Below are positions 41,001 to 64,000 of a DNA stretch of 64,000 nt, in pieces. The translations under genes were made by a program, and so were the position numbers. The notes beneath the pieces were generated by a model that made no database searches, was not told the origin of the DNA, and worked only from the letters and a program-made list of their open reading frames with translations. The stretch spans positions 20,940,997-21,004,996 of the forward strand of contig NC_090953.1 in assembly GCF_040807025.1 (NCBI RefSeq). The letters run 5' to 3'. How positions within the stretch are numbered: the stretch's first letter is position 1; every line of letters begins with the position of its first letter. This DNA is from Struthio camelus. Taxonomy: Eukaryota; Chordata; Aves; Struthioniformes; Struthionidae.

Positions 41001-44000
41001 CGGAGGTCTGCGACATGACACGTCTAATCAAGATTAATCCCAAGACAATGAGCTGGGACTTTTTTTTCCCCCTATTTCACTGTAAGGAAAGATTAAAAAA
41101 AAAAAAAAAGTGTAAATATAAACTCTGCAGACCTAAGCTGAGTCCATGAACTCTGCCCAAAGAGCTTTCTATAGCAAAAATAGCATGAAGACTAATGGGA
41201 ACATTGAGTACATTCTTTAACTGGATAAGCATTAACTGCTAAGAAATTGGTGAAAGTTTTCAGAAATACAAAGAAAAAGGATAAAGAACTAATGAGAGGA
41301 TAGATTAATATGTATTTGTTTTTCCAGTGGACTAGATTTATTGTGTTTGCTATTGCTGAATCTCATCTGTCATGTTTAAATAATAACATGTCAAGTTGCC
41401 AGCTCAAAGATCTCAGCGATATGAACTGCATGTTTGTTACCAGGGAGGATGGGAAAGAGCAAGCTAAGACTGGGGGATACATGCAGAGAGATGTTGGAAG
41501 GATGTCTGTAATCACACTGTACCTAGGCTCACACAATTTTGCGAACTGAGACTAAACACTTTCACAGTTCTTTTGCTGTGGCAGCAAGTTTCAGGCTATA
41601 CAAATACAAGGCTTGAAGTGAAGGGGATAAAATATTATTCGTTCTGCTACATGACAAAGGATTGCTTATAAAATAATGCTGAATGCCTCTTTCTTCACTT
41701 TCTCTCCTCCTTGAAGAAAACTCCAAACAGATTAGGAAAAAAACTGCTCAGTTTCAATAGAGAATTTTCCTTTGGCTGGATTACAATGCGGCCACTAGTT
41801 TAAGGATTAAAATGCATGAAGCAACAGGATGAGAGTAGGGATGAGAAACTAGATCTAAGGCCTTGATACCATTTGGCCCCTGCTAGTATTGGCTGAAAGC
41901 TGCGGTTAAAATTAGCCAATTGCCATCTGGTTCTAAGTAGGCACAAGACCGCATCACAAAAATCACTACCTTTGGCATTCACTGGCATTGCCAAATGTCA
42001 ACAAGGAGGCCAAGGGCCGAACAACCATTTTGCTTGTTTGCCCCCAAAAATGTCCTGGCATAGGTCTTGACTGGGAATAAATGTGATTTTTTTTTTCGGT
42101 GCATTATTGTATGGTAGTAAGTAAACTTTGGCCAGACCTGGTAGGTTAGCTGCTGCCAAAATTTACGCTTGCTGAAGCACAGACAGCTAAATTCTCAGGA
42201 TCTTCCCACCAGAAAGGTGAACATTCAGATCAGATTATAGGGATGAGTATTCAGTAAGAAAGTTGACTGTCTTTCAGAAATAATCTATCTACCTTGCAGG
42301 CCCATATAATGTATTTTGACAGTAGAATTACTCACGTATTTTCTTGAGCTGTATACACTCAGTGTGATGGAAATGGAATAATTGCTGAAGACTAAACATT
42401 ACGATAGCCCTATTTACTCTCAGAAAATGTTTTTTTTTCCCAGAGCCACGTTCACACAGCCTAAATCCCCTGTGCTGGTGTTTCCTCTTGGCTAGGCACC
42501 TCTGAAGATTTCTGCCTAGTTTCCTAGGTCATCAGGCATAAGCAGGTAGGTCGAATTTAGGTGAACGTGGGCGTATTTTCCTACAGCCTGTCCAAATTCA
42601 AACTGAAGCCTTGATGTGTGACAACTGAGCGCTTCCACAAAACAAAAACTCATTCCTAGCAGGAGAGGAGCGTGCACATGTACAGCCCAAAAACTTCTGC
42701 TGATTCACCTCCTGGAGCTGCTTTTTCTTTTCCAGCTTTCTGTGTGGCAGGAGTGCGACTGCTGTACGTTCCCCGCTGTGAACTCTGCCAAACCGTTTCA
42801 GGGCATTCCTAAAAAACACTTTCAGTTTTGCCAGTTGTAGCCCAGAGGAGAGGAATAGCTGTCTGCCCTGATATGTCTCTACAGCATCTCTCTCCGTACT
42901 GTGGTAAGAGGGCCTTGGAAATATCCTCAGGTTTCTTGGCTGCTTTTCATTCCTGCTCTATTCCACTATTTACTGTCATCATGTTGCTGTACCAGTAAGA
43001 TTAGTACCATAAATCTGTTAAGGATTTCATAATGGTAGCTGTTCTTTGTTCTGCCAAAAAAAAAAAAAATCCCCTACAAAATTGCAAAACTATACTGCAG
43101 TACAGCTGGTAATCATGTAGACGCAGCAGTAGATGTTATGATGATAGTGTATTTATCTATATATAGCTCAAAGCATTGTCAAATGAGCCGTTTAATGAGG
43201 ATGGAATCAGGTCTTTTGGAGGCATAGTCTTTCTTACCGTCCAAAACGGTGGGCATTTCTGCAACTTTTTTCTCACATTCATCAGGATGCTGGGTCTGGT
43301 ATCAGTTGCTGTAGTGTAAATCAGGAGGAAATCCACTGAATCTAGTGCCATTTCTGTACCAGTGTAAGATTATGATTGGGACTTTTCACCAGGAGAGAGT
43401 CATTTCCTTTCAGCTTTGTTCATTCACAGTTCTTTTCAGTCTCATGTTAGATTTTAGTCTCTTCTTTTTTTTTCCACATTACATTTTACTTGCCCTTTAC
43501 TGCTACTTGTCCTCTTCAGCTTTCTTTTCTCTTCCACGGTAAGAGGCTTTAAAGTGAGGTGGATTGGGTGTCTCTTTGAAATTTTTTTTTTTTTAAACAC
43601 CAGATTTACTGTAGTCAAATGCAAGTAAGCGACTTCAACAGAGGTTTCACTGAGTGGAATATAAATCCACCATGATATACCAGCAATTGGTTTTAAATGA
43701 TCTGTTTATCTTTTTTGGCCTAAAACTTTCTAAAACTATAAAAAGAAAGATGGGGGAAAACATGTTACCAAAGGTGGTCTTTTTTTGCCTCTCCATTACT
43801 TGGTTCTTGTTTATTTTTTCAGAGAATGAAATTGGGATTTCATAACTACCAGCTAAATGAAACCTCTTGGTTTAAAAAGGAAACGCAGTGCAAAACCTTG
43901 GGAGATGTAATTCTGCTCAGCTGAAAAGCAATGAATAACAGTAGTATAATAAGGATGAAAAGAGTCTTACAAAAAAGACCTTCCCAGAGATATTTTAAGA

Positions 44001-46769
44001 CCTGAGGTCATGCATTAGGTCATGAGCTCCTTAGCATTTGGTGTGGTATCTGAGTAGACCCTTGGGTTATAGATCAGGGCAGGTGCAGAAGACTGTCCTA
44101 TAAATACTTTTACCCTTAAGGAGCTCACAGCCTGCAGAGAGTTGCCTTCTTGAGTGACAAATTGGAAAGAAACATGTTACTTCTGAAGGGGAAGATAATA
44201 ATTTTAGAAGAACTTAGGGGTTTATTTTCCAACATGTAATCGCCCAGTTTTTAAATTTAAAAGTTGAGATGTTCTTCATGGTTACCTTAAAAATGTTAAC
44301 AGAAAATCTTTTACGGGGTATAGCATGTATTTATTAAGCGTGACTGGCATGTTCAAGGGTATTTCTGTACTCAATCGCTGCCTATTGGGCTGCGCAGAGA
44401 ACTGACCGTCAGGATTGTGACCTTCTATTTTAAGCTGTGCCGTTGCCTTATGGCTTGAGTGTATATGACCAGTGCCCTCGGGGGAGTTTTGCCGTTTAGA
44501 CACATCTCCTAGAAATACAGTCCATGGGCTCACTTAATGCGAGGCCCTCTGAGACCCTTGCAGGATAAAATACGCTACACTGCAATGGTAAAAGCTGCCT
44601 AATTTCATCAGTACCTATTGTTTTATTTGTTTTCCAGGTGAATACAGATGTTTTCAGTCTCCGATTTCTCCATGTTTTGCCACACTTCTGCTGCTCCTTT
44701 TGTCCAAAATAAACCTTCCAGCTTTACAAGGGCTGCAGACGTCTCGGAGACCTTTGTGAAGTGAGTCTGTAATTTTATTTACATTTGCCTCCTTATGAGT
44801 GAACACTCCATTTCTTCACAAATGAAGCATACAGGCCTGTGAGCTCACTCTGACTGACCTGATTTCAATCCTTAATCATCTTTTAAGAGGACTGTTTTCA
44901 GAGAACTGGCAGAACCAGTTAGTATGAAGTTAGGTGTCATTTCCTGCATATTCCATTAAAAAGAAAAAAAAAGGCAATTCCAGCCCTGCTATGTTTGAAG
45001 TCTTTCCCAATTACCACCTCCGCCTGCCCTGTTGGCTGTTCTCAGAATTAGCAGTGAGAACAGCCTCTGACCAGTCCGACCCGTCCACAAGAGCAGGTCC
45101 TCCTCAAGGCAAGTTCTGCCTGTGCCCGTGCCTGTGCCTGTGCCTGTGAATACATGGCATGACAGAAGCTTCATGATACCAACAGGTTCCAGCCCATCCT
45201 GGGAAACAATACCATATGGTCATTAACCCCCAAGTGCCACATCATCTCCTCACAGGTGGAATAAGGAAGTTCAAAAAAATACATACTTCTCTGGTTCTTT
45301 TTGTTGGCTGGCTGGATTTTTAAAGAGCCCGATTAAATTAACAGAATTCAAAATGAGTGCAGTAGGTATTTCTTTTTAGTATTAACCTCTGTTACAGTTT
45401 CCCCAGAAGCAAATACAACTGCTGTTAGGGAGTTCCTGCACCCATTGCCAATGAGAGAGTTGAGACACCCGCTGTGATGGGAAAAAAAACAACAAAAAAA
45501 AAAACCCAGAAGTACTATTGCAGAATCGGTATTATCTCAAATAATCAAAGTTTGTGCTGCCTTCTTTTCTTTTCAGTATACAAAATTAATTTGTAAACAG
45601 TCTTTCTTCGAGTATCTATTAAAGAGGGAGAGACTACACAAGCTACTTGATTTCCAAGCCTGTCTTTCTTAGCCAGCTGGAACAGAACTTTCCATGCAGC
45701 TGGAGCTGTTAGTGAAAGGTAAGATGAACATGTTAACGCGTGTTTGTACTTTACGTATTGTCTCTAACAGAAAGAAACTACTTAAATCACCACTGGACAA
45801 CCCCCACGGATGCAGGGTTGTCTTGATACAAACAAAGTGTATTAATTAGACATTTTCATGCAAATGGAACCTCGAGATCTTATTTTTCTGTGGGGGTGAT
45901 GGCATCCTCCAGGTATTTTTTTAAACTTTGAGTTCCTTTCCTTCCCACATACCTCATACTTTCTCATGTGTCCCAGAGGTTCCCTGTCATTCTTTAGAAA
46001 AATGGAGCTGCACAGGAATTCTTTTAAGAGCCTATCAGCACCACTCCCAAATTAGGCAGACAGGATATTGTTTGTTTAATTTCGCAAGACATTTGCTTTA
46101 CCCAAAGGCAAAAGCACTACCTCACAGAATTCCCAGCCATGAGGCTCTGTGCTTTTAAAGGACTTTTTTTTTTTTTTTGTGGCAGAGGAGTAAGTTATCC
46201 TAACCAAGGAACAAAACATATTGATGCACTTCACAATGCAGTCACGTTGTGGAATAAAATATAATTAGATGTCTTTTAAATACTTTACTATACTCGCTTA
46301 AGAAAGGCCCTAATCTGCTCTAATTGGCTTCACAGTAAAAGCGAAATAACTGCAAAGGGAAAAATTGGCTGCAAATAAATCTACAGACTTTTGCCATTGT
46401 CTGATGTTTTTAAGCAGTCCATGCCAGTGCATTGCTGTTTATATTTTGATGGGTTTAAGTAGTATTTCCTTAGGACTTGATAGATATGGATTAATGAACA
46501 TTGTCTGTATAGCAGAGAAAGAATTTCACTCTCTAGAAATAAATTACCTACTACTTTTTAATTGCTGTTCTCATAGGAGTTTGGATATTAAGGATATTTG
46601 GATAGATGCAGTGAGAAATCATCTTTTCTTTAGCTAGGCATCAGGAAAGCTTCTGCTCTGCCAATGGTAGTACACATGCTCTAGTAGCAAAATACCGGAA
46701 TGCCAGCGCCTAGCTGTGACCCTCTGTGAACTCGGTGTGGTTCACAGCTGAATTCACATTCTGGCCTTT
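38066..46769. other. Gene-free DNA leading to the TPM1 promoter
   Basis: No gene is seen. It includes a weak MIR-like phrase near 44110-44145 (cttaaggagctcacagcctg), a short GTGCCT tandem repeat (45122-45148), A runs (41096, 43057, 45500) and a T run near 46167. Some AT-rich blocks, such as 38360-38600 and 40980-41060, look low in complexity or possibly conserved, which I cannot test. Confidence 0.55.
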
Positions 46770-61038
<14,269 letters not shown>

Positions 61039-61042
<4 letters not shown>

Positions 61043-61255
61043 CTTTCTTTGCTTCACTTCTCCAAAGACATCTTCATCAGGTTGGAGAGAGCATCTTTCC
61101 AAGCTCTTGGATGTTTCATGGGTTCCTTGTCCTGTCTGCTACCTTACTTGACTCTCTCTCTAGCACCTGTCTCCGAACATGCTCTGTTTGTGCTCTACTG
61201 TACAGAAACTCCACATCTCTCAATGTAAAATAAACATCCCAGCTGTATCCCTTTT
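61039..61255 (+). CDS. TPM1: TPM1 exon 9b (last base of Ile284, stop and 3' UTR)
   Basis: After the acceptor tcatgcag the exon begins with A, completing Ile284 (AT+A), and then TAA at 61040-61042. Only four bases are coding and the rest is 3' UTR. The following bases (tttctttgcttcacttctcc with aaagac next) closely resemble the start of the mammalian striated TPM1 3' UTR as I remember it, which supports the identification. AATAAA occurs at 61229-61234. The 3' end is estimated from that signal and could extend to a second AATAAA at 61302-61307. Confidence 0.88.
61229..61234 (+). terminator. Poly(A) signal of TPM1 striated transcript
   Basis: A canonical AATAAA lies about 190 nt into exon 9b and is followed by U-rich sequence. 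A second AATAAA at 61302-61307 could act as an alternative signal. The cleavage site is not visible directly. Confidence 0.75.
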
Positions 61256-64000
61256 GCTATTCCCATGCCTTTTATTTATTTAAATAATTATTTCAGTTAT
61301 TAATAAAAAAGTTGCTTTTTTGCCACTAGGGATTTAACTTTTGTTGCTATTTTCTTTTTTTTTTTTTTTCCACAAACACTTTTGCTTGAATGTTGACAAT
61401 GCAAAGCCAACAATATCAGCCTATGGGATGAGAATACTGTTCCTGGTATTTTGGGGTTGATACTGACCAGTCATGATCTTGGTCTTTTCTCAAGTTACAA
61501 TGCAGATAAAATGACGCATAGATTTAATGGATTTTTTTTTAGGTTGTTATTGTTGGGCCAAAGTCTGCAAGGACACTACTCCCTTGGGGTCACTTGGTCG
61601 TGGGAGCATGGCTGAGATAGCACTTAAGCCCTTGACATTAGATTTTTCATTTCAGAGTCCAAATTGTCCTCCTAGTCTGACATTGAAGACTTCCTGCTTT
61701 TATATAAATGTCCGATTTTTTTTTAAACCTCTTTCATAGAAGAGTTAAGTGGTACCAAAAGTTCACTTAGCTGTCCTGCAAAAAAGTTTTCCACTGTCAC
61801 ATGTTGATTTCTTGGGAAAGATGCTGCTTATTACCTTTCTTTTTTTTTTTTTTTTTTTTTAATGTTACACTTTCTCTTTAAAAGTTCAGCAGGGAGATTT
61901 CATAGCTTTTCAGTCTTGTGCTTAGTTCAGACCTGTGAGTGTGAATTGCAGATTCATGAGAAATGTTTCAAATCTGGAATAAGAAACTTGTTATTACATT
62001 ATTACCGAAGTCTTTCTTCTGCAAGGTGAAACATAGTGATTTCAGGTTTGAAAGCCTAGACAGTGGTTTTCAGTTAATGTGGCGGTACCTAATTATGAAA
62101 CATTAAATACTAACACCTCTTGCTCTTTTGTGCTGTTATATGCAACTAGAAATATTGCAATTATCTTAACTTCATTTCCTTCGCAATGGCAGAAGCTATT
62201 TTCCAGTTTACATTAAAGCATCAGTTTCAATCAAATTGATTTAATATGCCTCTTGCTGTATTTGTTGCTAAGTTACAAAGCCACGATAGCTGAATAAACT
62301 CTCATTACAGTGCAGCTGAGTTTTAATTTAGCATGTAGAATAATGTAACTGTGGCTTTCTCATTCAACTTGAAAATTGCTCAACAGTATACTTTTCTAAT
62401 CTAGACTAGATTTCCCCCCTTCAGCCCTGTTCTCCAACTAAAGCTTGAAAATGGATCCATCTTTTCCCCCGCCACCTTTTTTTTTCCTCAGATAACTTCA
62501 TCTCATTCCAGCTTTTTATCCCATGAGATGTATTTCTTCCTAATGTTACTGGGTGTGGGAGGAAGCACAAGAATGGGAGATATAATATATATATATCAAC
62601 AGACACAAGTAGTCCAGTTTTTACAGTTTAGTAACTTACCACTCATGAATGAAGATGTAAAAAGTGTGTTTTTGCACTCAGTGTATTGCAACTGCAAAGC
62701 AAAATGTTTGATGTGAAGGTTAAGCAAGTGTATTTCAGCATTTGTGAAATGACTGGAGTTAAATACAGTTTACTTCAGTATTACCAGAATCTCAGGGAAC
62801 AGGGTCAGTTGTCAGCTGAGCTGGGGTAATTTATGCTACAGCAACTCCAACCCCTGAATGTATTGTTTGTTTTATTGTATCAATAGTGGATTTTGTTCTC
62901 CCCTCAACTCCCTGCAATAATTTTTTTTAAGAAGTTAAACTCCAATGTAGGGATGTAATAATACTTCAAAAAAAAAAAAAAGTGCAAAGTCTTCACAGTA
63001 ACTCTGAGTATCAGTGTTTAAATCTTCCCTTTTCCTTTAAACATACCTAATCATGCTCCTGCACTGCAGTGATGAATTGCTGGAGAGAGTATTGGAAACA
63101 GGCAATGTAATGCAAATATACCAGTAGGTCCGTGCAGAATTTACATACTGCACGTTAGCTCCATGGAGATGTTTTGATTTCTCTGTGCAGTGTTTCCGTA
63201 CTCTGTCACCTTTGGACCTGGCCTGCGCATTATGCCCTACATCCCACAAGTGCTACTCGTGTGTGTGAGTCCCACTGCCAGGAGTGCAGTGGAGGGGGCC
63301 AGGTTGGCCCTGACGTCTGGTTTTCCAGGTCTGTGCTGTGTGAGGGTGGCTGTGCTGAGGCTGAGCTGTGCTGGGCCTGCTCCAGGGCTCGTACACCCAA
63401 CTTGGCCCGTGGTGGCTCCTTTCAGAGCGCTACCTCTATAGTCCAGGCAAATCACAGCCTAGACAGGCTGCATGTGATCGAGCTCTGGCTAAACACTCGC
63501 TTAGTAAGCATTTTTCATACTTGACCAAGGGTTTTTAGTCTCGCTTTGGATGTTGAGAAATGTTGGGAATCTTTGTTTCAAACAAAGAGAGTAGTTTTCT
63601 GCAATGCAGGTAAGCATCCTGTTTTTAGTTCAAATTGTTATTTTGTCATGTTTAAGCAACCACTAAGTACGTTTTGCCAAACAAGTCAAATTTTTACTTT
63701 ACTTGCATCCAAACTGTGAAGTTTGGATGTTTTTTTTTTTCCATGTGTGTCTTAGTACGTAACATCGTTCTGATACGACAAACAAAAGCCTCAACGGTCC
63801 GAGACCTGATTTCTGTGACGTGCTCTGACTTTACTAAACTGGCCATCAGAGGCTTGGCTCTGGGGAGAGGTCATGGAGAATTGCCACTTGCTGCGTAAGC
63901 GGGTCCTACAGATTAATTCAGTGCACGGCTTTGCCGTTACTGCTGTAGCCAGACCCCACAGAGGAGGAGGATTTCTGTGGAAGCTGTTAGAAAGGTTGTG
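61256..64000. other. TPM1 interval downstream of exon 9b (towards exon 9d)
   Basis: This stretch holds T runs (about 61353-61370 and 61841-61860), an AT microsatellite near 62585-62597, an A run near 62967 and a GC-richer patch at about 63220-63460. I searched for the conserved smooth/non-muscle C-terminal peptide of exon 9d and did not find it. That exon should lie beyond 64000. Confidence 0.6.

Noticed and set aside
44640-44760. A segment between a cag acceptor and a gtgagt donor
   Set aside because: Stops occur in the frames I checked, it contains AATAAA, and there is no partner exon. Treated as chance splice-like sites.
62585-62658. A frame reading YIYQQ ... MNED with the same spacing as the brain exon 9c peptide (QLYQQ ... 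LNED)
   Set aside because: Only about 7 of 23 residues agree, the frame runs on past NED with no stop, and part of it is an AT microsatellite with a chance acceptor. Most likely coincidence.

Overview
The window holds a vertebrate tropomyosin-1 (TPM1) gene on the + strand, preceded by about 46.8 kb in which I see no gene. The organism is most likely a bird, or failing that another sauropsid. The protein is nearly identical to amniote alpha-tropomyosin and the gene is compact (about 13 kb from exon 1a to exon 9b). Repeats are sparse and mostly old and decayed: CR1/L3-like, MIR-like, a tRNA-like SINE and a possible hAT end. I see no abundant young SINE or L1 elements. The species assignment is inference.

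Layout. 1-46770: AT-rich, gene-free upstream DNA with ancient repeat remnants, homopolymer runs and one exon-like segment of unknown meaning (24487-24571). 46770-48124: CpG-rich muscle/high-molecular-weight promoter region and exon 1a. 48293-48418 and 48601-48726: mutually exclusive exons 2a (smooth type) and 2b (striated type). 50150-50930: a second CpG-rich promoter region with exon 1b, the first exon of the short cytoskeletal isoforms. 50756-54235: a large intron with two identical perfect CArG boxes 44 bp apart. 54236-58171: exons 3, 4, 5, the alternative pair 6a/6b, then 7 and 8. 59486-59564: striated C-terminal exon 9a. 61039 to about 61255: exon 9b, which holds the last base of the final sense codon, the stop, the 3' UTR and a poly(A) signal. 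61260-64000: the start of the interval leading to the distal C-terminal exon 9d, which I do not find and which should lie past the window edge.

How the pieces work together. Joining 1a+2b+3+4+5+6b+7+8+9a+9b gives exactly 855 nt, a 284-residue striated alpha-tropomyosin ending in Ile. Starting from 1b and skipping exon 2 gives a 248-residue short isoform. The sequence also shows how exon choice may be enforced: a probable branch point only about 33 nt from the exon 2a donor, a 211-nt AG-free tract before exon 9a, a UG-rich weak acceptor before exon 6a, and an exon 9a donor that overlaps an in-frame stop codon, so splicing or retention decides whether the last residue is Ile or Met.

Nothing in the window looks like a wholly new gene system. 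The most interesting material is the splice-regulatory architecture and the candidate SRF sites inside TPM1.
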